The notes beneath the pieces were generated by a model that was not told where the DNA came from, did not search any database, and saw only the letters and a program-made list of their open reading frames with translations. A program made the translations under genes and the position numbers. From Lachnospiraceae bacterium (GTDB taxonomy: Bacteria; Bacillota; Clostridia; Lachnospirales; Lachnospiraceae), in assembly GCA_024684055.1 (NCBI GenBank), contig JAIKXN010000242.1, forward strand, positions 1 to 42,287: a stretch of DNA of 42,287 bases, read 5' to 3'. Positions 8,455-15,640 of this stretch are shown in pieces. The first letter of the stretch is position 1. Each line of letters begins with the position of its first letter.

Positions 8455-10902
8455 ATGAATTTAGAGAGATATTTAAACCCCGAACAGGCTGAAGCAGCCG
8501 ATTCGCTTGAAGGTCCGGTACTGATTCTGGCGGGTGCGGGAAGCGGAAAAACCAGGACACTTACATACAGAATCGCAAATCTTATAGATCACGGAACAGA
8601 TCCCAGAAACATCATGACCATCACTTTCACAAACAAAGCTGCGGAAGAGATGAGAAAGAGAGTCGACGATATAGTCGGATTCGGCTCGGATGCCATCTGG
8701 GTTTCGACATTCCATTCCACATGTGCGAAGATTTTAAGAAGACATATAGATTTACTGGGATTCAGCAACGATTTTTCCATTTATGATACGGATGATTCGA
8801 AGAAAGTCATGACGGATCTTTTGAAAAGACATGATTTTAATCCCAAGGATTATCCGCCCAAGATGATTCTTTCGGTGATCAGCACCAACAAAAACGAAAT
8901 GATCACGCCGGATGAATACGAATCGTCTGCAAAGAATGATTTTGAGAAGAAGACAGCGCTTTTATACAGGGAGTATCAGACGACTCTCATGGATAACAAT
9001 GCGCTTGATTTCGATGATCTGCTTCTTTTATGCGTTGAACTGTTCAAGAAGAACAAGGACGTGCTTGAAAGTTACAGAAACAGATTCAGATACATCATGG
9101 TTGACGAGTATCAGGATACCAATACCGTTCAGTTTGCTTTTGTAAAACTGCTCGCCGACAAGTACAGGAATCTCTGCGTTGTAGGTGATGACGACCAGTC
9201 CATTTACCGCTTCAGAGGAGCGAACATAAGGAACATTCTTGATTTTGAGAAGAATTATCCCGATGCAAAAGTTATCAAACTCGAGCAGAATTACCGTTCA
9301 ACCGAAAATATCCTGAATGCGGCAAATATCGTAATAGCAAACAATGCGGGAAGAAAAGAAAAGACACTCTGGTCGAAAAGAGGAACCGGTACGAAAATCC
9401 ATTTCAGATATTTCAATTCGACCAAAGAAGAGGCTATGTTTGTTGTTGATGACATATATACGAAAGTCAGAAGGCGCGACTGTTTAAGAAACGACTGTGC
9501 CATTCTTTACAGAACCAATCAGCAGTCCCGTGAAATTGAAGAAGCAATGCTTCGAGAGAACATTCCATATACGATTGTCGGAGGTACAAACTTCTATTCC
9601 AGACGTGAGATTAAGGATATTCTCGCTTATTTAAAAACCATTGCAAACGGAAGCGACAATCTTAATGTCGAAAGAATAGTCAACGTACCCAAAAGAGGGA
9701 TAGGCGAGACATCACTTTCGAAAGCAAGAAGTTATGCACTCAATAACGATCTTTCTCTTTTTGATGCGCTTCTTCATGCCGACAGGATTCCGGGTATCGG
9801 AAAGGCGGCTTCAAAGATGATGAATTTTGCGGCGGACATTGCAGTATTCAGAGCCAGGATCAATGAATGCGAATTTGATGACATCCCCGAACTTATCGGC
9901 GAACTTATCGAAAATGTCAAATATCAGGATTATATAAGAGAAACCGAAGATGAAGATTCGGCAAAGGACAGACTTTCGAACATTGACGAACTTATTTCCA
10001 AGGCTGCATATTTTGAGGAAAAATATGCTCAGGATAATCCTGAATCGGAAAAAGGACCTTCACTTCAGGAATTCTTAAACGAGGTTTCGCTTGTTGCGGA
10101 TATAGACAATGCGGATATGGCATCGGACAGAGTTCTTATGATGACTCTTCATTCTGCCAAAGGTCTTGAGTTTTCACATGTTTACATTGTGGGAATGGAA
10201 GACGGACTTTTCCCCGGAGACCGCTCAATAATGAGTGCCGACAGGGAAGACATGGAAGAGGAAAGAAGACTTGCTTATGTTGGAATCACGAGAGCCAAGG
10301 ACGACCTTACGCTTACGGCTTCATCGTCAAGAATGCAGAGAGGCCAGTGGGTGAATTATCCAATAAGCAGATTCGTAAAGGAAATTCCCGTCGAACTTAT
10401 TGATTCATCTGTAAGACTCACGAAGAAAACGGTGGATGAACTTCCGCCCGTAACTTCGAGATATCAGATGTACGGAATGAACAAATCAATCGCAGGAAAC
10501 AATGTCGGAAAGAACAGTCCGATAAAAACCATGCCGTTTGCCGCGGACAAGAGCAAGGGCTTATATTCCAATCCTTCGGGAAAAAGTGTCGGGATTAAGA
10601 CAATGCCAATTGTGGCAAAAGAGAGTTCTTCATATGCTTCTCCTGAAGTAAAGGCAAAAGGAGAGGGCAGGACGGCTGCAAAAGCTAAAATCAAATCCGT
10701 TCCCGAGCTTACAAAGGGAAGCGAGCTGAAAAGCGAAGTAACTTATAAAGTTAATGACCGTGTGAGTCATATCAAATTCGGCGAAGGTATTGTCAGGGAT
10801 ATTGACACTTCCGGAATAAATACATATGTCACTATAGATTTTGAACAATACGGACAGCGCGTGCTGGATTCGAGATTCGCCAAACTTACGGTTATTTCGT
10901 GA
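8455..10902 (+). CDS. pcrA: ATP-dependent DNA helicase PcrA/UvrD
   Basis: An 815-aa superfamily 1A 3'-5' helicase for nucleotide excision repair, plasmid replication and removal of recombination or transcription intermediates. All motifs are present: Walker A AGAGSGKT (26-33), TFTNKAAEEM (Ia), the Walker B box VDEYQDTN with Asp217-Glu218, GDDDQSIYRFRGA (III), LEQNYRST (IV), LHSAKGLEF (V) and RRLAYVGITRAK (VI). A low-complexity linker (about 650-750) leads to a C-terminal Tudor-like module with RVSHIKFGEGIV, known in PcrA to contact RNA polymerase. The length is normal for Clostridia, at the long end because of the linker. It has its own promoter and is a housekeeping gene. Confidence 0.97.
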   Translation: MNLERYLNPEQAEAADSLEGPVLILAGAGSGKTRTLTYRIANLIDHGTDPRNIMTITFTNKAAEEMRKRVDDIVGFGSDAIWVSTFHSTCAKILRRHIDLLGFSNDFSIYDTDDSKKVMTDLLKRHDFNPKDYPPKMILSVISTNKNEMITPDEYESSAKNDFEKKTALLYREYQTTLMDNNALDFDDLLLLCVELFKKNKDVLESYRNRFRYIMVDEYQDTNTVQFAFVKLLADKYRNLCVVGDDDQSIYRFRGANIRNILDFEKNYPDAKVIKLEQNYRSTENILNAANIVIANNAGRKEKTLWSKRGTGTKIHFRYFNSTKEEAMFVVDDIYTKVRRRDCLRNDCAILYRTNQQSREIEEAMLRENIPYTIVGGTNFYSRREIKDILAYLKTIANGSDNLNVERIVNVPKRGIGETSLSKARSYALNNDLSLFDALLHADRIPGIGKAASKMMNFAADIAVFRARINECEFDDIPELIGELIENVKYQDYIRETEDEDSAKDRLSNIDELISKAAYFEEKYAQDNPESEKGPSLQEFLNEVSLVADIDNADMASDRVLMMTLHSAKGLEFSHVYIVGMEDGLFPGDRSIMSADREDMEEERRLAYVGITRAKDDLTLTASSSRMQRGQWVNYPISRFVKEIPVELIDSSVRLTKKTVDELPPVTSRYQMYGMNKSIAGNNVGKNSPIKTMPFAADKSKGLYSNPSGKSVGIKTMPIVAKESSSYASPEVKAKGEGRTAAKAKIKSVPELTKGSELKSEVTYKVNDRVSHIKFGEGIVRDIDTSGINTYVTIDFEQYGQRVLDSRFAKLTVIS

Positions 10903-10926
10903 TGAATGGATATTAAGAAAAACAAG

Positions 10927-10960
10927 GTCGAAAAATAAAATTGTGATTTAATTTTTCGAC
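10927..10960. repeat. Long inverted repeat between pcrA and pseG
   Basis: Two 15-base arms around a 4-base loop (TGTG) are complementary except for one A-A mismatch; the outer ten bases GTCGAAAAAT / ATTTTTCGAC pair perfectly. The RNA would form a stable stem whose 3' arm carries a run of five U. It may be a terminator for pcrA or a transcription-factor site for pseG. There is no long T run after it, so termination is uncertain. Confidence 0.6.
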
Positions 10961-10982
10961 GATTGTTTGTAATGGGAAAAGT

Positions 10983-12047
10983 ATGAAAGTATTATTTCGT
11001 GCAGATGCAAATTCAAATATCGGGCAGGGACATGTGATGAGATGCCTTTCCATAGCTGACGCGCTTACGGAAGCGGGGCATTTTTGTATTTTTGCTTCTG
11101 CCGATGAGACTGCCTCATTGATAATCACTCAGAGAAGATTTGACTGTAAGATTCTCGGAACGGATTATTCGGATCCCGAAAGCGAAACGGAGGCCATCCG
11201 GAAAGTGATCGATGAAATAAAGCCGGATGTGATAATTGTTGATGGTTATTATGTAAACCAAAATTATTTATTAATGCTTCGCGGGTTTGCTCCGACCGTT
11301 TACATGGATGATGTTTATACATTTGCTTATGAAACGGATATGCTTATCAATTACAATGTGTATGCTTCTTTGGAAAAGTATGAAAAACTTTATGAAAAAG
11401 AGGGCGTAAAACTTCCGAAACTTCTTCTGGGACCAAAATATGTGCCTTTAAGAAAAGAGTTTACGATTCGAAAAGAAAAAACGATTCCCGAAAAGGCAAA
11501 AAAGATCATGATATCGGTCGGCGGAGCGGATCCTCTTCATCTGGCACTTGCTTTTCTTGAAGAGATTATATCGGATGATGTGCTTTACTGCGAATATTCC
11601 TTCAATTTCATACTCGGAAGGATGGAACCTGACATAGATATCATAAAGCAGAAAGCTTCAGACAGAGCAAACGTTAAAGTAAACGTAAATGTTCTTAACA
11701 TGAAAGACATGATAGAAGATGCGGATCTTGTTATTTCCGCAGCCGGAAGTACACAGTATGAAATCTGTGCCTGCAAAACACCGTGCATCAGCTTTTCGAT
11801 GGCGGACAATCAGGTTGAGGGATGTTTGAAATTCGATGAGATCGGTGCTTTTGTTTCTGCCGGAGACGTACGAAATAATACGGACTTTGTTAAGGATCTT
11901 TTCTCAAAGATGGTTTCTCTTTCGAAAGACAGAGATAAAAGAGAGAAAATGTCTGCAGTATCCGGTGAACTTGCTGACGGACTCGGCGCTTCGAGAATTG
12001 CCGGAGAACTGGAAAAACTGGTAAAAGCGCCCGTGGACCGGAGATAA
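10983..12047 (+). CDS. pseG: PseG-like UDP-sugar hydrolase (pseudaminic acid pathway)
   Basis: A 354-aa protein of the GT28/MurG-like fold matching PseG, which removes UDP from UDP-2,4-diacetamido-2,4,6-trideoxy-L-altrose in pseudaminic acid synthesis. The N-terminus MKVLFRADANSNIGQGH...R has the family pattern; His17 in the GQGH motif corresponds to the catalytic base known for PseG. The C-terminal half carries the nucleotide-binding ISAAGSTQYEIC phrase. Pseudaminic acid decorates flagella or surface glycans. No other pse gene is present here, so this copy is orphan, or its operon has been split. ATG at 10983 after GGGAAAAGT. A different UDP-deoxysugar substrate remains possible. Confidence 0.85.
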   Translation: MKVLFRADANSNIGQGHVMRCLSIADALTEAGHFCIFASADETASLIITQRRFDCKILGTDYSDPESETEAIRKVIDEIKPDVIIVDGYYVNQNYLLMLRGFAPTVYMDDVYTFAYETDMLINYNVYASLEKYEKLYEKEGVKLPKLLLGPKYVPLRKEFTIRKEKTIPEKAKKIMISVGGADPLHLALAFLEEIISDDVLYCEYSFNFILGRMEPDIDIIKQKASDRANVKVNVNVLNMKDMIEDADLVISAAGSTQYEICACKTPCISFSMADNQVEGCLKFDEIGAFVSAGDVRNNTDFVKDLFSKMVSLSKDRDKREKMSAVSGELADGLGASRIAGELEKLVKAPVDRR

Positions 12048-12098
12048 GAAGAGTGAGAAAGGACATTTCCGGGGCAGGGGAAAAATATAAAATAAAAC

Positions 12099-12127
12099 TA
12101 TCTTTTTTTATACTAAAGTGATATAAT
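12099..12127 (+). promoter_or_regulatory. Extended -10 promoter of the 108-aa membrane protein gene
   Basis: TGATATAAT at 12119-12127 is a perfect TATAAT with the extended TG. The -35 region (TATCTT at 12099) is poor. The ATG lies 43 bases downstream of the -10. Confidence 0.55.
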
Positions 12128-12170
12128 CTATTTATATTGAACTTCTTAGTTGCAAAGGGGGACGAGAATT

Positions 12171-12497
12171 ATGCTTAATGTACTTAAGGTATTTAAGAAA
12201 ATAAAGGATTTTGATGATTTTCTTGAAATTACAAAATTAGACGGAATTTTAAACAAGAAGAAGAGAGAACAGGAAGAAGCAGAAGCTGCAAAGAGACGTA
12301 ATATTATCATTACAATTCTTGCCATCGTTGGTGCGATCGCAGCAGTAGCGGGTATCGCTTATCTTGTTTATCGTTATCTTACACCTGATTATCTTGAAGA
12401 CTTCGATGATGACTTCGATGATGATTTCGATGATGACTTCTTTGATGATGAAGACGCTATCGAAGACAAGGAAGATAAGGAAGACAAGGAAGACTAA
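12171..12497 (+). CDS. Small single-pass membrane protein with acidic repeat tail, unknown function
   Basis: A 108-aa protein with three parts. Residues 1-43 are charged and helical, with a Lys/Glu/Ala-rich stretch. Residues 44-67 are one membrane helix. Residues 72-108 are extremely acidic, built from a DDDF repeat and then an EDK repeat. At DNA level the tail is a run of near-identical 12-base units, so its length may vary between strains. The ATG at 12171 follows AAAGGGGGACGAG; an upstream in-frame TTG at 12150 would bury that site. The positive residues KRR just before the helix predict the basic part inside and the acidic tail outside. It has its own promoter and terminator. I do not recognise a family. 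Confidence 0.75.
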   Translation: MLNVLKVFKKIKDFDDFLEITKLDGILNKKKREQEEAEAAKRRNIIITILAIVGAIAAVAGIAYLVYRYLTPDYLEDFDDDFDDDFDDDFFDDEDAIEDKEDKEDKED

Positions 12498-12539
12498 TTC
12501 AGACTTTTCTAAATATTTTTTATACGGATATAAAAAATT

Positions 12540-12573
12540 AAGGAATAACAAATTTATTTGTTATTCCTTTTTT
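12540..12573. terminator. Bidirectional terminator between convergent genes
   Basis: A 13-bp perfect stem AAGGAATAACAAA / TTTGTTATTCCTT with a 4-base loop is followed by TTTT on the plus strand. On the minus strand the A-rich stretch at 12529-12540 gives a T run as well. It lies between the plus-strand small membrane gene and the minus-strand gene ending at 12626, so it can serve both. Confidence 0.85.
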
Positions 12574-12625
12574 CGCTATGTTATCCGATAAAAAAGTGCG
12601 AAACGTTCGATTTAGTTTTCCTTCG

Positions 12626-13954
12626 CTAATAAACTAGTGCACAAACCTTCCAGCTGCCGTTTTCCTTGTAGTAGTAGAAGCGGGCATTTGTAACGTAATC
12701 CTGGGGCCTTACGCCGTATATGAGCATGTGCTGCGTATGTTCGATATCACAGAAAAACGCATCTTCGCTGTAGGGTATGAACTCAATGATTTTGTCTTCA
12801 ACCTCGGGTGTGGTATGTCTCGGGAAATATGCAAGGCTGCTTCTGTTGGACTTGATCTCTTTAACGATCAGATTGTCCTTGGTAAATACCGTATCGAGAC
12901 TGTTGTCGCCAAGTTCTCTGCAGACTACCTTGGTATAAATATCGACCGCATATTTTGCGAATTCGATCATCTCTTTTTCCGTGTCTTTATCCACAGTGAA
13001 AGGTACTTCGTAAACACCCGTTGAATTGTTTAATTCGGGTTCGATCTCGAGACCGAAACTGTTTACTGCTCTGACTGAAGGCTGTTCGTAAAGATCATCG
13101 ACTTCATAATATTTTGTCGAAGGAAGCCTGGTGAAATCTGCGAAGTGCTTTTCTTCGGATTCTTCCGTTCTGTATACATAATCAGATGAAAGTTCGACAT
13201 CGTTTACGTATATTTTGCAGTTGTCAGCGGCTTTTATTTTAACGTTCCATTCGGGTTCTGTGTAAACTTCGATCCTGTCAGTTTCGTAATTTGGAAGATC
13301 GTGAGCTCTTTTCTGATCGCTCATTTTAAGATACACGGTGGCGATAATGTAATTGTCGGCCGTAATGTAGTAAACCGGATTTTTGTCGGAAGATTCTTTG
13401 GTTTCCGTATATGCAAGTTCTTTTTCACCGATAAGTTTCGAGATATAGTTTTCTACATTTTCTTCGGTTTCAAAATTCGTGATATCGGGCTTTTCGCTGA
13501 TCAGTTCATATATAGCCGATGCATCCCTCGAATTAAATGTTGCCATTATATCATCCATTTTGTGAAATGGAAGAGAAGCCTGGTAAACCGCTTCGTAATC
13601 CGTAAGGAATGCATTGAAGCGAATGAGGAAAACAGCGATGCCGGCAATAAGAATCGTGCACCAGACGGCAAGGAATATCAAAAAGGCTCTTCTTCCTTTT
13701 TTGAGGGAAGAATAGTCGACTGCTTCAGGCTGAACTTCTTTGCCTGTTTTTTCATTTGCTTTGGTGCGGGATTTTTTGCCGGAACGGAATTTACCGTTAT
13801 CGTTTAACGGACGAAGGGCAAATTCCGTGGCTTTTTTTGAATCCGTGATCTTTTTTTCGAGAGATGAAAAAGAAACATCCTGGGCCCATGAAGCATCATT
13901 CGGGTTGTCCATTTTGCTCATTTTCTTTTTGGCATTGAATAAATCGCGGTCCAT
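12626..13954 (-). CDS. Single-pass membrane protein with large extracytoplasmic domain, unknown function
   Basis: A 442-aa protein. Residues 1-88 are hydrophilic and basic, likely cytoplasmic; 89-111 form a single membrane helix; the remaining 330 residues should be outside. The outer part includes a segment of about 150-250 resembling in layout the NTF2-like or TcaA-like modules of Gram-positive envelope proteins, but I cannot name a family with certainty. The ribosome binding site AGAGGTAA overlaps the stop codon of the phosphodiester glycosidase gene upstream (3-base gap), so the two are co-transcribed and coupled. This suggests a shared envelope or surface-glycan role. Confidence 0.8.
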   Translation of the reverse strand: MDRDLFNAKKKMSKMDNPNDASWAQDVSFSSLEKKITDSKKATEFALRPLNDNGKFRSGKKSRTKANEKTGKEVQPEAVDYSSLKKGRRAFLIFLAVWCTILIAGIAVFLIRFNAFLTDYEAVYQASLPFHKMDDIMATFNSRDASAIYELISEKPDITNFETEENVENYISKLIGEKELAYTETKESSDKNPVYYITADNYIIATVYLKMSDQKRAHDLPNYETDRIEVYTEPEWNVKIKAADNCKIYVNDVELSSDYVYRTEESEEKHFADFTRLPSTKYYEVDDLYEQPSVRAVNSFGLEIEPELNNSTGVYEVPFTVDKDTEKEMIEFAKYAVDIYTKVVCRELGDNSLDTVFTKDNLIVKEIKSNRSSLAYFPRHTTPEVEDKIIEFIPYSEDAFFCDIEHTQHMLIYGVRPQDYVTNARFYYYKENGSWKVCALVY

Positions 13955-13957
13955 GGG

Positions 13958-15040
13958 TTACCTCTTTTCAACTACAAAAGCTGAAGGCATTGCTCTCGAA
14001 CCGAGAGTACAACTCGAAACAACATCTTCATTGTTATATACCATTGAGGAGGACATGCCGCCGTCGAGATTGGCAGCATTGACTGCTCCGAATTCTTCCA
14101 TGATTTCAATAAGATCTCCCATTGTGGCGCCTAAAGATGAAGGCTGTCTTCCTTCGATTACAAGAAGGAGAACATCGCCGTTAGCTCGCTGTCCGATTGC
14201 TGTACGGGGATTAAGGCCGCTTCCAGAACCCGAGTAGGATGCGGATTTGCCGTTAACGATAAGCGCCGGTCCGAAAGATACCGCATCTCTTACGCCGATC
14301 GACATTGCATATCCTGCAGTCATTCTTCCGACCACGAGAACGTCTTCGTTTGTGAAACCGTAAATGTCATAGGATGTGCCGGGATCTCCGAATCTGAGTT
14401 TCCCTTCTGAGAAAACAACGCCTTCGGGCATTCCGCCGTTTCCGAGGCCTATTTCATCGTCGTATTTACCGCCGTTTACGCCTGCAACACAGTCATATTT
14501 CTCGACAAGCTTTGCGAGCGTAAGTCCGGGTGCATCGTAATCGTAATAATCCAGAGTGGCAACTTTGACTCTTGAAGGGTCGTAAACCACCATCATTTTT
14601 CCTTTGTAGGTATCTCCGTGAACATCGAAGATATCAATGCCGTCGCCGTCCGGATCGAGAGACGGATCGGTTTCGATCGTTTCCGTTTCCGTGGTTTCCT
14701 CTGAACCTTCGGCAGACGAATTGGTTTTTACCATTGCGATATCGGTAATTTCCTCGAATTCGGTTGTATTGTTTTTGGAAAGAATTTCGTTTATTTCATC
14801 CTGAGAAAGATAGATATCCGCCATGATTCCGCCGACGCTGGATTCTTTTGCGGATGCAACGAAAAGATCCCTGATTCTTTTGGAAGGACCTTTGTTTATT
14901 AGGAAAAGGAAAAAGTAGAGACCGACAACGAGAATTAAAAGAGTGCATCCAAACCAAATAAAGAATCGACCTGCATATCGACCGATTCGTGAAAGGACGC
15001 TGTTCTTATTTCCCCTTTTTTCTGTTCCCCTGGTTTTCAT
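13958..15040 (-). CDS. Membrane-anchored phosphodiester glycosidase (NAGPA domain)
   Basis: A 360-aa protein with a basic N-terminus, one membrane anchor (about 26-48) and an extracytoplasmic phosphodiester glycosidase domain of the NAGPA/DUF2233 type. This family hydrolyses the bond between a phosphate and the anomeric carbon of a sugar and is often found with exopolysaccharide genes. Diagnostic phrases are GVNGG around 170, NPRTAIG at 277-283, LLLVIEGRQ soon after, and NLDGGMSSSM near 324-333. A Glu/Thr-rich linker (about 95-125) separates anchor and enzyme. It is divergent from the Pel operon, sharing the 323-base region upstream. Its start has no strong ribosome binding site, so ATG 15040 is the best but not the only option. 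Confidence 0.88.
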   Translation of the reverse strand: MKTRGTEKRGNKNSVLSRIGRYAGRFFIWFGCTLLILVVGLYFFLFLINKGPSKRIRDLFVASAKESSVGGIMADIYLSQDEINEILSKNNTTEFEEITDIAMVKTNSSAEGSEETTETETIETDPSLDPDGDGIDIFDVHGDTYKGKMMVVYDPSRVKVATLDYYDYDAPGLTLAKLVEKYDCVAGVNGGKYDDEIGLGNGGMPEGVVFSEGKLRFGDPGTSYDIYGFTNEDVLVVGRMTAGYAMSIGVRDAVSFGPALIVNGKSASYSGSGSGLNPRTAIGQRANGDVLLLVIEGRQPSSLGATMGDLIEIMEEFGAVNAANLDGGMSSSMVYNNEDVVSSCTLGSRAMPSAFVVEKR

Positions 15041-15236
15041 AAAATGCTTTGCTTTTCTTGTGTTTGATATACTATATAAATACCATATTTTGGTTTGTTT
15101 AACAACAATTAGTTTTTTGTTGCCAATAAATGTAAAAATATAGTGGAAGTCTTTGACAAATAGGTTTACATAAATTGAAAAATGCGTTTATTTTTTTATT
15201 TTGTGCATTTTTTTATATGATTTCGTGAATAAAAGT

Positions 15237-15264
15237 TTGAAAAATTTATCTTCTGGTATATAAT
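15237..15264 (+). promoter_or_regulatory. Promoter of the PqqD-Pel operon
   Basis: TTGAAA at 15237-15242 and a perfect TATAAT at 15259-15264 with a 16-base spacer. The predicted transcript starts near 15271, leaving an untranslated leader of about 93 bases before the first gene. Confidence 0.8.
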
Positions 15265-15302
15265 AAATTGTTGGTTTTAATAAATAGGGGTTATCTGGTC
15301 CT

Positions 15303-15324
15303 GTTTTAGGGAAAACGTTTTAGG
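15303..15324 (+). repeat. Direct repeat GTTTTAGG in the Pel-operon leader
   Basis: GTTTTAGG occurs at 15303-15310 and again at 15317-15324, a 14-base period. The first copy also forms a hairpin with the following bases (GTTTT-AGGG-AAAAC). It lies in the leader RNA, between promoter and first gene, so it may be a site for a regulator or an RNA element. The role is unknown. Confidence 0.4.
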
Positions 15325-15363
15325 AACGGGTAAAAAGTCAAATTAATAGTTCAGGTAAGTTTT

Positions 15364-15621
15364 ATGAAATATCAGGTCAGAAAAGCAGCCGGAATGTACT
15401 GGCTGACGGATATCGAAAACCGTAATCTTCTGGAATTCAAAAAACCTATGGCCATGAATGAATCGGGGTTTGAAATGTGGCAGAGGCTCGTTGAAAGAAA
15501 GGGCGAAGAGGATACGGCGAAAGAACTGGCACAAATTTATGATATCGACTATGGAGATATCATTGAAGATGTGAAAACTTTCAAAAAAACACTGTCGGAA
15601 AACGGAATTAATTTGAATTAA
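15364..15621 (+). CDS. Small PqqD-like protein (possible peptide-recognition element)
   Basis: An 85-aa protein that looks like a stand-alone PqqD/RRE fold: N-terminal strands containing YWLTDIENRNLLEF, then the MNESGFEMWQRLVE helix, the ELAQIYDI segment and a final helix with DVKTFKKTL. In characterised systems this fold binds leader peptides and presents them to modifying enzymes. Here it is the first gene of the Pel operon, 19 bases before pelD. No leader peptide sits next to it, though a leader-bearing protein gene lies 17.5 kb downstream. It may act in that system, or have been recruited for another protein-binding job. The fold assignment rests on pattern only. The ribosome binding site CAGGTAAGTTTT is modest. 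Confidence 0.65.
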   Translation: MKYQVRKAAGMYWLTDIENRNLLEFKKPMAMNESGFEMWQRLVERKGEEDTAKELAQIYDIDYGDIIEDVKTFKKTLSENGINLN

Positions 15622-15640
15622 AAAATATATAGGATACAAA

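Larger units (their letters stand above)
15041..15363. other. 323-base divergent intergenic region
   Basis: This AT-rich stretch separates the minus-strand glycosidase operon from the plus-strand Pel operon and must hold promoters for both. On the minus strand TTGTTA (15105-15100) and TATTTA (15082-15077) with a 17-base spacer is a weak promoter candidate. On the plus strand the promoter at 15237-15264 is strong. The leader after it holds a repeated GTTTTAGG. I see no small gene and no known riboswitch. Confidence 0.6.

Noticed and set aside
12390-12490. Short tandem repeats considered as a CRISPR or minisatellite
   Set aside because: They are in-frame codons of the acidic tail, without spacers; kept as part of the gene.
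13301-13807. 168-codon plus-strand frame inside the minus-strand membrane gene
   Set aside because: It is rich in Phe, Cys and Ile as expected of an antisense shadow, has no ribosome binding site, and the minus-strand frame is a complete protein with a clear start.
15265-15363. c-di-GMP riboswitch in the Pel-operon leader
   Set aside because: The leader is short and lacks the conserved GEMM-type sequences; only a repeat and small hairpin are present.
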